In this document: in pieces, positions 35,301 through 44,557 of the stretch
How the letters are laid out: every line of letters begins with the position of its first letter
How positions within the stretch are numbered: the stretch's first letter is position 1
Source of the DNA: Solirubrobacteraceae bacterium
GTDB lineage: Bacteria > Actinomycetota > Thermoleophilia > Solirubrobacterales > Solirubrobacteraceae
Direction of reading: 5' to 3'
DNA length: 64,000 nt
Assembly (NCBI GenBank): GCA_030447505.1
Contig: JAUJOT010000002.1
Location: 434,001-498,000 of the forward strand
Notes under the pieces: model-generated
The model's database searches: none
What the model saw: the letters and a program-made list of their open reading frames with translations, nothing else
What the model was told of the DNA's origin: nothing
Program-made: the position numbers and the translations under genes

Positions 35301-36539
35301 TCACTCGCGGACCTCCAGCAGTTTGTCGAGCACGAACCGCGAACCTCTGATCCGATTTCCGGCGTATCGCGAGAGCGTCGTGTCGCCGAAACGGTCGATC
35401 GAGTAGCGGCCGAGCACGGATTCGCGGTCGTGGATCGCGAAGAACGCGTTCGTGACCGCGCGGCGGTCGTTGCCCTTGATGCCCGCCGACCGAATCGAAT
35501 GCAGCACCGCGGCGGCCGCCTCGTAGGCCTGCAGCGCCTCCGGCGCCGGCTGGCGCCCGAACGTCGTTCGGAAGCGGTCGCGGAATGCGCGCGCGCTGGG
35601 CGGCAGCAGGCGCGGCCGCAGCGCCGGCGTCGTCACGTGCATGCGCCGCCGCCCAGCATCGCCGAGCGCGCTCACGAACGCCTGGTCGACGACGGCAGCG
35701 GGGCCGAACAGCTGCATCCGCGGGGCGGCGGCCGCGACCGCGTTGAAGATCCGCGCCGCGCCGCCGTCCGTCGTGCCCGCGAAGAGAAAGGCATCGGCCC
35801 CGGTCTCGGCGACGTTCTTCGCCGCCCCGGAGAGGTCGTCTCTCAGCGCGTTGATCCGGCCGCGCTCGAACACCTCGATCCCCTGCCGCTGCGCCGCCTT
35901 CTCGACCTGGTCGGCCAGCCCGCCGCCGTAGATCTGGCGGTCGGCGAGCAGCGCCAGGGTGCGCACGCCGGACGCCTTCATGTAGCCGACCAGCGCCGAC
36001 GCCTGCACGTGGTCGGCCGGTACCACGCGGCCGAAGGTGCGCTCCCCCGACGGATAGAAGCGCTCGGGCTCGCCCTGGCGGCGGCTTTCCCGCGTCAGCC
36101 CGTCGTACGTGCTCGACGGGCTGACCTGCAGGATGTGGCCCTCGTTGGTCAGCGGCAGCGAGAGTGCCGTGGCGGCGGAGTCGCGCTCGCCGATGTAGGC
36201 GATCGCGTTGAGGTCGCGGACGGCCTGGCGCGCGTTGTCGAGCACCTTCTCGGCGGTCCAGGTTCGAGCCTCACGCGTCGCGGCGTCGAGCGGCACGTAC
36301 GTGACGCTGAACGGCCCGACCTTGCCGCCGGCCTCCTGCAGGGCCAGCTTGATGGCGTTGACCATGTCGCGCGCGCGGTCGCGGTCGGGACCCTGCAACG
36401 GCAGGCTCGAGTAGATCGTCAGCGTGTCGCTGCCGTTCTGGACCGCGCTGTCGTTCTCGCTGCCGCAGCCGCTCAGGCCGGCGCCGAGCGCGATCGCGGC
36501 GAGGACGCCGACGACGCCCGCGCGGAACCCGCCGGACAC
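35301..36539 (-). CDS. Second amino acid-binding lipoprotein, paralogue of LivJ
   Basis: 412 aa from GTG 36539, which begins a lipoprotein signal (RAGVVGVLAAIALGAGLSGC, lipobox LSGC). It is clearly related to the LivJ-like protein next door: TLTIYSSLPLQGPDR against TLTVYSSLPLQGASR, and DRESVLGRYSIDRFGDTTLSRYA against DRESVLGKYSIDDNGDTTLTTYG. The ligand pocket region is divergent, so it may bring another ligand to the same transporter. It starts 8 nt after the small membrane protein gene and so is read from the trp side. Confidence 0.88.
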   Translation of the reverse strand: MSGGFRAGVVGVLAAIALGAGLSGCGSENDSAVQNGSDTLTIYSSLPLQGPDRDRARDMVNAIKLALQEAGGKVGPFSVTYVPLDAATREARTWTAEKVLDNARQAVRDLNAIAYIGERDSAATALSLPLTNEGHILQVSPSSTYDGLTRESRRQGEPERFYPSGERTFGRVVPADHVQASALVGYMKASGVRTLALLADRQIYGGGLADQVEKAAQRQGIEVFERGRINALRDDLSGAAKNVAETGADAFLFAGTTDGGAARIFNAVAAAAPRMQLFGPAAVVDQAFVSALGDAGRRRMHVTTPALRPRLLPPSARAFRDRFRTTFGRQPAPEALQAYEAAAAVLHSIRSAGIKGNDRRAVTNAFFAIHDRESVLGRYSIDRFGDTTLSRYAGNRIRGSRFVLDKLLEVRE

Positions 36540-36547
36540 CGGCGCGG

Positions 36548-36706
36548 CTACTCCCTGTTGGGCAGGTACGGGGCGAGCAGCTTTGCGGTCGCGCCGAGCG
36601 TGATGATCACGGTCGTGATCAGGAACGCGTCGATCGACTTCCAGCCGATCGCCCAGAGGACGATCCACGCGGCGAGACCGAAGGTTGTGGCGAGCGCGAG
36701 ACCCAT
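36548..36706 (-). CDS. 52-aa small membrane protein
   Basis: An ATG at 36706 opens a 52-codon frame ending TAG at 36548. It encodes two short hydrophobic helices (GLALATTFGLAAWIVLWAIG and DAFLITTVIITLGATAKLL) and ends PYLPNRE. It fits exactly between trpA (stop 36720) and the second binding protein (start 36539). A TAGGCT box lies 9 nt before its ATG. The amino-acid composition and close fit argue for a real gene; the function is unknown. Confidence 0.68.
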   Translation of the reverse strand: MGLALATTFGLAAWIVLWAIGWKSIDAFLITTVIITLGATAKLLAPYLPNRE

Positions 36707-36719
36707 GGGCGGCGCCAGC

Positions 36720-37563
36720 CTAACGGATGAGCCCGGCGGCGAGCCCCGCTACGAGCTCGCCGGCGACCGCGGCGGCGTCGTCGGCCTCGGAGACGGCGCG
36801 GATCAGCCGGCTGGCGACGATCACCCCGTCGGCGCCGGCGGCCGCCGCTGCCGCCGCCTGATCGGGCGTCGAGATGCCGAACCCCAGTGCGACCGGCAGC
36901 TCCGAGCGCTCCTTGACGCGCGCCAGCAGGCCCGTCACGTGGTCGCCGAGCGCCGCCCGCTCGCCGGTCGTCCCGACGACCGACACGACGTAGATGAAGC
37001 CCCGCGCCTCGGCCGCGATCGCCGTCAGGCGATCGTCGGGCGTCGTCGGCGCGACGAGCGGCACGAGCGCGACGGCGGCGGCGTCGCAGGCGGCGCGCAC
37101 CTCGCCGGCCTCGTGCAGCGGCAGGTCGGGGACGATCAGCCCGCTGATGCCGGCGCCGGCGAGGCGGCCTGCGAACGCCTCGGCTCCGCGCGCGAGCACG
37201 AGGTTCACGTAGCACATCAGCACGACCGGGACGCGTCGCGAGAGCGCCTCGCCGACCTGCAGCACGCCGTCGAGCGTCACTCCCGCCCGCAGCGCGGCGC
37301 TGCCCGCGGCATGGATCACGGGGCCGTCGGCGAGCGGGTCGGAGTACGGGACGCCGAGCTCGACGAGGTCGGCGCCGCCGTCGGCGTAGGCCTCGCCGAT
37401 CGCAAGCGACGTCTCGAGGTCGGGATAGCCGCCCATGACGTAGGGCATCAGCGCGGCGCGCCCGCGGCGCAGGGCGAAGGCCGCCGCGATCCGGTCCGCG
37501 CCGGTGTGCCGAATGGCGGGAACCCGGTCGCGCGCGCTCTTCGACCGGGTCTTCGGATGGCCG

Positions 37564-37571
<8 letters not shown>
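36720..37571 (-). CDS. trpA: Tryptophan synthase alpha chain
   Basis: 283 aa. The catalytic Glu and Asp blocks are intact: [14 protein letters not shown] and [20 protein letters not shown], then [27 protein letters not shown] and [13 protein letters not shown]. It splits indole-3-glycerol phosphate to indole, which passes to TrpB. A basic N-terminal extension of about 25 residues precedes the conserved start. The ATG overlaps the trpB stop by 8 bp. Confidence 0.96.
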
Positions 37572-38757
<1,186 letters not shown>

Positions 38758-38764
38758 GCGGGCC

Positions 38765-38770
38765 ATCCTA
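38765..38770 (-). promoter_or_regulatory. Leaderless -10 box of trpB
   Basis: TAGGAT, spacer GGCCCGC, then ATGACC. The block from GAT through the spacer to ATGACC is identical to that before trpF (39458-39463), so trpB seems to have its own leaderless promoter. Confidence 0.6.
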
Positions 38771-38805
38771 GTGGTGCGTCGTGTGCGTCCCTGAGCGCGC
38801 CGCAA

Positions 38806-39450
38806 TCACGACGCCTGCGCGACGCTCGCGCCGCGGACCGCCTCGTAAAAGCCCCGCAGCTTGTCGGGATCCTTGACTCCCCGGGCCGACTCGGTGCCGC
38901 TCGCGACGTCGACGGCGAAGGGCCCTGCGACGGCGATCGCCTCCGCGACGTTGTCCGGCGTCAGCCCGCCGCTGAGGATTGCGGGGGGGCCGAGCTTCGC
39001 CCTGCGCACGAGCTCCCAGTCGATCGTCTGGCCGGTGCCGCCGCGCACGCCCTCGACGTGGGCGTCGAGCAGCAGGAAGTCGGTGTGGTAGGCGCCCGCG
39101 GCCTGCAGCGTCGCCCGCGATCGGACGCGCAGGGCCTTGATGACCTTCGCACCGGTGCGCCGCGCGACCTCGCTGCAGAACAGCGGCCCCTCGTCGCCGT
39201 GCAGCTGCACGAAGTCCAGCCCGGCCATCTGGACGGTCAGGTCGATCTCCTCCAGGCGCGCGTTGACGAACACGCCGGTGAGATGGACCGTACGCCGCAG
39301 CGCGCTTGCGATCAGCTGCGCCTCGTCGAGCTCGCAACGCCGCGGCGACCCCGGCCAGAAGATCATTCCCAGCGCCCACGCGCCGGCCTCCGCCGCGAGA
39401 TGGGCGTCGGCGAGGGTCGTTATCCCGCAGTGCTTGATGCGCGTGGTCAT
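38806..39450 (-). CDS. trpF: Phosphoribosylanthranilate isomerase
   Basis: 214 aa. Conserved blocks are TRIKHCGITTLADAHLAAEAG (with the catalytic Cys), ALGMIFWPGSPR, GVFVNARLEEI, DFVQLHGDE, DFLLLDAHVEGVRGGTG (catalytic Asp) and LSGGLTPDNVAEAI. It is the third step from anthranilate in tryptophan synthesis. The ATG at 39450 follows a TACGAT box by 7 nt. htrA ends 31 nt upstream on the same strand. Confidence 0.95.
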   Translation of the reverse strand: MTTRIKHCGITTLADAHLAAEAGAWALGMIFWPGSPRRCELDEAQLIASALRRTVHLTGVFVNARLEEIDLTVQMAGLDFVQLHGDEGPLFCSEVARRTGAKVIKALRVRSRATLQAAGAYHTDFLLLDAHVEGVRGGTGQTIDWELVRRAKLGPPAILSGGLTPDNVAEAIAVAGPFAVDVASGTESARGVKDPDKLRGFYEAVRGASVAQAS

Positions 39451-39457
39451 GCGGGCC

Positions 39458-39463
39458 ATCGTA
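39458..39463 (-). promoter_or_regulatory. Leaderless -10 box of trpF
   Basis: TACGAT with the 7-nt spacer GGCCCGC before ATGACC, the same arrangement as before trpB. Confidence 0.6.
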
Positions 39464-39481
39464 GAGCGCCCGGGCGGGCGC

Positions 39482-40618
39482 TCAGAAGCCCGGACGGCGC
39501 CCGAGCGTGACCGTCACGACGCTGCGCGTTCCGTCGCGCAGGATCTGCAGGACGACGCGGTCGCCCGGCCGGCGGTCGCCGATCAGCTGCGAGACGTCGT
39601 CGGAGTCGCGCACCTTCTTGCCGTCGACGGCCTTGATGATGTCACCGCCCACGCGCACGCTGTCGGCGCCGACCTCCTGCTCCTCGTCGCCGCCGCGCAG
39701 GCCGGCCCGATCGGCCGGGCTGCCCGGCTCGACGGTCTGCACCAGCGCGCCGTCCGGCGAGGCGAGGTTCAGCTCGTCGAGCCCCTCGTCGATCGTGCGC
39801 GTGCCGACGCCGAGATAGGCGCGCTGCAGCGAGCCACCGCGACGCAGCTGCGGGATGACGTCCTTCGCAGTGTCGATCGGGACCGCGAAGCCGATGCCGA
39901 CGTTGCCGCCGCCGCTGCCGCCCGTCTCGATCTGCGAGTTGACGCCGATCACCTTGCCCTGCGCGTCGATCAGCGGGCCGCCGGAGTTGCCGGGGTTGAT
40001 CGCGGCGTCCGTCTGGATCACGTTGTTGATCGTGAAGCCGGGCTGCAGTGACGGGATCGAGCGCTGCAGCGCCGAGACGACGCCGGTCGTCAGCGTGCGG
40101 TCCAACCCGAATGGGTTGCCGATCGCGACCGTCGGGTCGCCGACCTGCACGCCGTCGGAGGAGCCGAGCTCGAGCGGCTCGAGGTCGAGGCCGTCCGGGT
40201 CGACGAGCAGCAGCGCGAGGTCGGTCGACGGGTCGCGCCCGGCGACGCGGGCGCGCGCGCTTCGCTTGTCGCCGAAGCGCACCGTCACGCGCGTGGCGCC
40301 CTCGACGACGTGGGCGTTGGTCACGATCGAGCCGCCCTTGCCGATCACGAAGCCCGACCCGCTCGACTGGCCCTCCTGCTCGGGGGCGAACGGCGAGGCC
40401 GTCTGCGTGACGTTCGCCGTGATGAACACGACGCCGGGCGCGTCGCGCTTGTAGATCTCGCGCGGCGTCAGCGCACCTTCCTTCGGGTTGGCGAGGTCGG
40501 TTGCGCCCGCGAGCACGGTCTTTGTCTCGCCGCCGCCGGCGGCGCCGCTCAACAGCAGGACCGCAGCGACCACGGCGCCGCCGATCAGCGCCGCGACGAA
40601 GTGCGTGACGTGGGTCAT
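39482..40618 (-). CDS. HtrA/DegP-type membrane serine protease with PDZ domain
   Basis: 378 aa. One N-terminal membrane span (FVAALIGGAVVAAVLLLSGAAGG) anchors the protein. The trypsin-like domain has a full triad: His in IVTNAHVVEGA, Asp in RDPSTDLALLLVD and Ser in INPGNSGGPLID. A single PDZ domain follows (QTVEPGSPADRAGLRGGDE ... DIIKAVDGKKV). Such proteases degrade or sense misfolded envelope proteins. Its position inside the trp gene run, between trpC and trpF, is unusual. Confidence 0.94.
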   Translation of the reverse strand: MTHVTHFVAALIGGAVVAAVLLLSGAAGGGETKTVLAGATDLANPKEGALTPREIYKRDAPGVVFITANVTQTASPFAPEQEGQSSGSGFVIGKGGSIVTNAHVVEGATRVTVRFGDKRSARARVAGRDPSTDLALLLVDPDGLDLEPLELGSSDGVQVGDPTVAIGNPFGLDRTLTTGVVSALQRSIPSLQPGFTINNVIQTDAAINPGNSGGPLIDAQGKVIGVNSQIETGGSGGGNVGIGFAVPIDTAKDVIPQLRRGGSLQRAYLGVGTRTIDEGLDELNLASPDGALVQTVEPGSPADRAGLRGGDEEQEVGADSVRVGGDIIKAVDGKKVRDSDDVSQLIGDRRPGDRVVLQILRDGTRSVVTVTLGRRPGF

Positions 40619-40649
40619 CGGGTCCGGCGCTGGATCTCGGGCGCGTACG

Positions 40650-41453
40650 TCACAGCGACAGCCCGTCGGTGTCGTCGGCGCCCGTCAGCGCGCGCAGCGC
40701 GCTCTCGGGATCGGACGCGCGCATCAGCGATTCGCCGATCAGCACGCCGTCGACGCCGACGCGCTCGAGCGCGTCGAGCTGCTCGCGCGCGTGAAAGCCC
40801 GATTCCGAGACGACGGTCTTGCCCGCCGGGATGTCGGCGAGCAGCTCGAAGGTGCGCTCGATGTCGACGCTGAAGTCGGCGAGGTCGCGGTTGTTGATCC
40901 CGATCACGTCGGCGTCGAGGATCTCCAGCGCGCACTCGAGCTCCTCCTCGTCGTGCACCTCGACGAGCACGTCGAGGTCCAGCGCGCGCGCCTCGGCGTG
41001 CAGCTCGACGAGCGCGCGCGACTCGAGCGCGGCGACGATCAGCAGGATCGCGTCCGCGCCGGCGGCCGCCGACTCGTAGAGCTGGTAGGGATCGACGATG
41101 AAGTCCTTGCGCAGGATCGGCAGCGCCGAGGCGGCGCGCGCCTCGCGCAGGTCGTCGAGCGAGCCGCCGAAGTGCTTGCCCTCGGTGAGGATCGAGAGCG
41201 CGGCGGCGCCGCCGCGCTCGTAGGCCAGCACGACCTCGCCGACGGTCGCGCCCTCGCGGATCTCACCGGCCGACGGCGAGCGGCGCTTGTGCTCGGCGAT
41301 CACCGACACGCCCGGCAGCGTCAGCGCCTCCGAGAAGGGGCGGTCGTCGCCACGGCGCGCGAGCGCGGACTCCAGTGCCGACATCGGGATCTCGGCGCGG
41401 CGCCGGCGCACGTCCTCGCGCGTGCCGGCGACGATCCTCTCGAGCACGTTCAC
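40650..41453 (-). CDS. trpC: Indole-3-glycerol phosphate synthase
   Basis: 267 aa from GTG 41453, overlapping the trpD stop (GTGA). Conserved blocks are SVIAEHKRRSPSAGEI (catalytic Lys), ALSILTEGKHFGGSLDDL, PILRKDFIVDPYQLYESAAAGADAILLI, VEVHDEEEL, IGINNRDLADFSVD and VVSESGFHAREQLDAL. It closes the ring of CdRP to indole-3-glycerol phosphate. It is co-transcribed with trpD. Confidence 0.97.
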   Translation of the reverse strand: MNVLERIVAGTREDVRRRRAEIPMSALESALARRGDDRPFSEALTLPGVSVIAEHKRRSPSAGEIREGATVGEVVLAYERGGAAALSILTEGKHFGGSLDDLREARAASALPILRKDFIVDPYQLYESAAAGADAILLIVAALESRALVELHAEARALDLDVLVEVHDEEELECALEILDADVIGINNRDLADFSVDIERTFELLADIPAGKTVVSESGFHAREQLDALERVGVDGVLIGESLMRASDPESALRALTGADDTDGLSL

Positions 41454-42496
41454 GCCCGCGCCGCCTCCTCGGCGAGCTCCCGGGTGCGGGCGATCAGGGC
41501 GTCGAGCGTGCGCGTCGCCGAGCCGTCGTCGATCGCGGCCTGCGCGGCCTCGACGCCCGCCGCCAGGTCGTCGGCGCGGCCGGCGGCGTAGATCGCAGCG
41601 CCCGCGTTGAGCACGGCAAGGTCGCGGCGTGGTCCGGGCTCGCCGCCGAAGATCGCGCGCGTCGTGTCGGCGTTGTCGTCGGGTGAGCCGCCGAGGACCG
41701 CCTCGGGGTCGCCGACCGTCGACAGCCCACAGTCCTCCGGTCGCACGGTGTAGGTCTTCAGGTCGGCGCCGCCGACTTCGACGACGGTGGTGGGGGCCGA
41801 GATGCTCATCTCGTCGAGCGCGTCCTGGGAGGATACGACCAGGGCACGGTCGACGCCGAGCATTGCCAGCGCGCCCGCCATGATCTCCACGTAGGCGGGG
41901 TCCGAGACGCCGATCAGCTGCCGGCGCGCACGGGCCGGGTTCGTCAGCGGGCCGAGGAAGTTGAAGATCGTGCGCACGCCGAGCTCCTTGCGAACGGGCA
42001 CGACGAAGCGCGTCGCCTGGTGGTGGCGCGGAGCGAACATGAAGCCGAAGCCGAGCTCGTCGATGCAGGCGCCGACGGCCTGCGCATCGAGGTCGATCCG
42101 CACGCCGAGGGCCTCGAGCAGGTCGGCGGAGCCCGAGAGCCCGGTGGCCGAGCGGTTGCCGTGCTTGGCGACCGGGCAGCCGGCGCCCGCCGCGATCAGC
42201 GCCGCGGTCGTGGAGACGTTGAACGTCGGCCGGCCGCCGCCCGTGCCCGCGGTGTCGACGAGCTCGTCGCGCGCCGTGGTGACCGGTGTCGCGAGGGCGC
42301 GCATCGTGCGCGCCAGGCCGGCGAGCTCCTCGACCGTCTCCCCCTTCGTGCGAAGTGCGATCAGCAGCCCCGAGATCTGCACCTCGGAGGCGTCACCGGC
42401 CATGATCAGCTCGAGCACCTCCGCCGCCTCGTCGACGCTCAGGTGCCGGCCCGACGCGACCTTGTCGATCGCCTGTGTGAGGACCGGATCTGGCAC
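41450..42496 (-). CDS. trpD: Anthranilate phosphoribosyltransferase
   Basis: 348 aa from GTG 42496, 13 nt after plsC. Conserved blocks are GLLIALRTKGETVEELAGLA, DTAGTGGGRPTFNVSTTAALI (PRPP loop), AKHGNRSATGLSGSADLLEALG, FMFAPRHHQATRFVVPVRKELG and RTIFNFLGPLTNPA. It joins anthranilate to PRPP. It heads the trpD-trpC-htrA-trpF-trpB-trpA run. Confidence 0.97.
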   Translation of the reverse strand: MPDPVLTQAIDKVASGRHLSVDEAAEVLELIMAGDASEVQISGLLIALRTKGETVEELAGLARTMRALATPVTTARDELVDTAGTGGGRPTFNVSTTAALIAAGAGCPVAKHGNRSATGLSGSADLLEALGVRIDLDAQAVGACIDELGFGFMFAPRHHQATRFVVPVRKELGVRTIFNFLGPLTNPARARRQLIGVSDPAYVEIMAGALAMLGVDRALVVSSQDALDEMSISAPTTVVEVGGADLKTYTVRPEDCGLSTVGDPEAVLGGSPDDNADTTRAIFGGEPGPRRDLAVLNAGAAIYAAGRADDLAAGVEAAQAAIDDGSATRTLDALIARTRELAEEAARA

Positions 42497-42509
42497 GGCG
42501 CCGCGCAGC

Positions 42510-43172
42510 CTAGCCGCCGTCGGCCGACGTCGCGGCGATCTTCCGCCGCCGCCCGGCGGCGGTGATCGGGGCGATCGCGCGGATCTCGTCGATGACGCGC
42601 ACGGCGAGGTCGGAGGGCGACTCGCCGGGGCGCAGCCCTTCGGCCGGCGGCAGAAAGCGGACGTGCAGGCGGGGGCGCCGGGGAAAGCGCGCGATCTCGG
42701 TCGAGCCGGTGACGGCGACCGGCACGATCGCGGCCTCCGGCACCGCCGCGACGAGCCGGCCGAGCCCGCTGCGCGGGCGCAGCCTGCGCCCGAGGCTGCG
42801 CGTGCCCTCGGGAAAGATCCCGATGCAGCTGCCGCCGCGCAGCTCGGCGATCGCGCGGTCCAGCGCGCCGGCGTCGGCGCTGCCGCGCAGGATCGGGATC
42901 TGGCCCATGCCGTCGAGCACCCTGTTCAGGCCCTTGACCTTCCACAGCGAGGATTTCGACAGCGCGCGGATCTGGCGGCGCTCGATCGCAGCGATGCCGA
43001 TCACGACCGGGTCCCAGTAGGAGTCGTGATTGCCGACGATCACCAGCGGCCCGTGGGCGGGAAGGTGCTCCTCGCCCTCGACCTTCAGCCGGCCCCACAG
43101 GCGCACGACGGGAACGCTGATCGCGAGCGCAGCGCGGTAGGTGCGCGTGATCGGCTCACGGTCGCTCTTCAT
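42510..43172 (-). CDS. plsC: 1-acyl-sn-glycerol-3-phosphate acyltransferase-like protein
   Basis: 220 aa from ATG 43172, placed by a TACACT box 10 nt upstream. The HX4D catalytic motif is in IVGNHDSYWDPVVIG, and the glycerophosphate-binding motif is GIFPEGTRSLG. The family adds the second acyl chain to lysophosphatidic acid; some members acylate other lipids. A 13-nt gap to trpD suggests they share a transcript although the pathways differ. Confidence 0.88.
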   Translation of the reverse strand: MKSDREPITRTYRAALAISVPVVRLWGRLKVEGEEHLPAHGPLVIVGNHDSYWDPVVIGIAAIERRQIRALSKSSLWKVKGLNRVLDGMGQIPILRGSADAGALDRAIAELRGGSCIGIFPEGTRSLGRRLRPRSGLGRLVAAVPEAAIVPVAVTGSTEIARFPRRPRLHVRFLPPAEGLRPGESPSDLAVRVIDEIRAIAPITAAGRRRKIAATSADGG

Positions 43173-43182
43173 GGGCCGGCGA

Positions 43183-43188
43183 AGTGTA
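43183..43188 (-). promoter_or_regulatory. -10 box upstream of plsC
   Basis: TACACT on the minus strand, 10 nt before the ATG at 43172, compatible with a nearly leaderless transcript. Confidence 0.4.
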
Positions 43189-43258
43189 GGTGCGGGCGCG
43201 GTCATACGGTCGTCCACTGCCGTTTCCGCGTCGACGCTGCCTGGGTACGGCGGCCTGC

Positions 43259-43714
43259 ATGGAGATCCTGATCGTCGTACTGCTGCTCGTCATCGTCGCG
43301 GCGCTGGCGTTCGCATGGATGAAGCTTCGCCCCGGCGCGCCGGGGAGCGCCGGCGGGCTGTCCGGGCGGGCGGGCGGCCTGCGCGGGCGCCGCCGTACCG
43401 CCGTCGCCTCGCGCCACGACCCGATGGCGGAGGCCGTCGAGCGTCATGCGCGCGCGACCGATCCGCACGAGGCGGCCGAAGAGGAGCTGCGCCTGCGCGC
43501 GCAGGCCAACCGCGTCGCCGCCGACCTGCACGCGCGCGAGGCCGCGTCGCTGGATGCCCAGACGCGCGGCGTCGGCGGACGCGAGCACGGCGCTCCCGCG
43601 CACGAGTACGAGCAGCCCGCGTACGGCGACGGCCGGCCGCTGTACGAGGACGAGCACGGTCGCACGGTGTACGAGGACGGCACCCCGGTTCAGAGGGACG
43701 ACCGGCCGAGGTAG
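43259..43714 (+). CDS. Small N-terminally anchored protein, unknown
   Basis: 151 aa from ATG 43259. One membrane helix at the N-terminus (EILIVVLLLVIVAALAFAW) is followed by a Gly/Arg-rich linker, a helical charged segment (HDPMAEAVERHARATDPHEAAEEELRLR) and a tail with two tandem tyrosine/acidic units (YGDGRPLYEDEHG, RTVYEDGTPVQRD). No family recognised. It stands alone, divergent from plsC. Confidence 0.7.
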   Translation: MEILIVVLLLVIVAALAFAWMKLRPGAPGSAGGLSGRAGGLRGRRRTAVASRHDPMAEAVERHARATDPHEAAEEELRLRAQANRVAADLHAREAASLDAQTRGVGGREHGAPAHEYEQPAYGDGRPLYEDEHGRTVYEDGTPVQRDDRPR

Positions 43715-43810
43715 GGGTTCCGACACAAGTCCCCGTACCCCGACGGCCCGGCGTTGGTCGCGCTCAAGATCGAGAACGACCCTCTTGCCGCACGCAGCGC
43801 TCCGCGCGGT

Positions 43811-44401
43811 TCAGGCTCTCGCGTCGGCGCGGCCGAGCGTGGCGCGCGCAGGCTTGCCCGCCGCGGCAGCGCCGGCGATGCGCAGGCCGACGACGATCTG
43901 GAAGACGCCGATCAACGCGCTGCTCCCGTAGTCGGCGCCGACGATCGCGAACAGCGTCACCACCGGGAGCGCGACCCCGACCCATCCCGGCATCAGGCGC
44001 GCGCGGCGGATCGCGATGCCGAGGACGACGCTCCCCACGACCCACGTGAGGATCGCGATCGGAGCGGTCACCCCGAACCACGACGTCTCCTCCCCGTTGA
44101 CGACGATCCCCGAGATGACGATGCACTGACCGGCGGCGCCGGCGATCGCCAGGAGGGCACCGGCACGCCCGAGGCGGCCGTCGGCGCCGCGGTGATGGAG
44201 ATGCAGCGCGAGCAGGGCGGGCACCGCCAGCGCGAGGCAGAGGGCGAAGAGGCCGAACCCGAGGTAGTCGGTGGTGGTCGAGAGGACGGGGCGCGTGTCC
44301 TGGGCATTGGAGCTCAGCAGGGCGGCTGCGGCGAACACGACCCAGCACCCGCCACCGGCGGCGGCGAGCTGTGCGAGCAGACGGAGCTTGGACAGTGACA
44401 T
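43811..44401 (-). CDS. DUF4386-like integral membrane protein
   Basis: 196 aa from ATG 44401, supported by AAAGGA 6 nt upstream. Six hydrophobic helices fill the protein. The motifs SKLRLLAQLAAAGGGCWVVFAAA and TDYLGFGLFALCLALAVPALLALHLHHRG are reminiscent of DUF4386/DoxX-like small membrane proteins. It is divergent from the two-component system and may be its target; that link is positional. Confidence 0.72.
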   Translation of the reverse strand: MSLSKLRLLAQLAAAGGGCWVVFAAAALLSSNAQDTRPVLSTTTDYLGFGLFALCLALAVPALLALHLHHRGADGRLGRAGALLAIAGAAGQCIVISGIVVNGEETSWFGVTAPIAILTWVVGSVVLGIAIRRARLMPGWVGVALPVVTLFAIVGADYGSSALIGVFQIVVGLRIAGAAAAGKPARATLGRADARA

Positions 44402-44557
44402 CGGAATCCTTTCGTCGAGCAGTTGACACGGCGACCGTACGGCCGGCGCCGGCAGTCGTCGTCGGCGCCAGGGCTCGATCCGATGCGACCGCAGGGCGAG
44501 CACGCGTACACCAAAAGGTTGATGTCAGGACAGATGCGAGCCCCTACCGTTCGTCGC
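44402..44557. promoter_or_regulatory. Divergent promoter region of membrane protein and two-component system
   Basis: The minus side has an AAAGGA ribosome site for the 44401 start. The plus side has TACCGT (44545-44550) 7 nt before the kinase ATG, with TTGATG at 44519-44524 as a distant -35-like element (20 nt spacing). The kinase message is probably leaderless. Confidence 0.4.
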
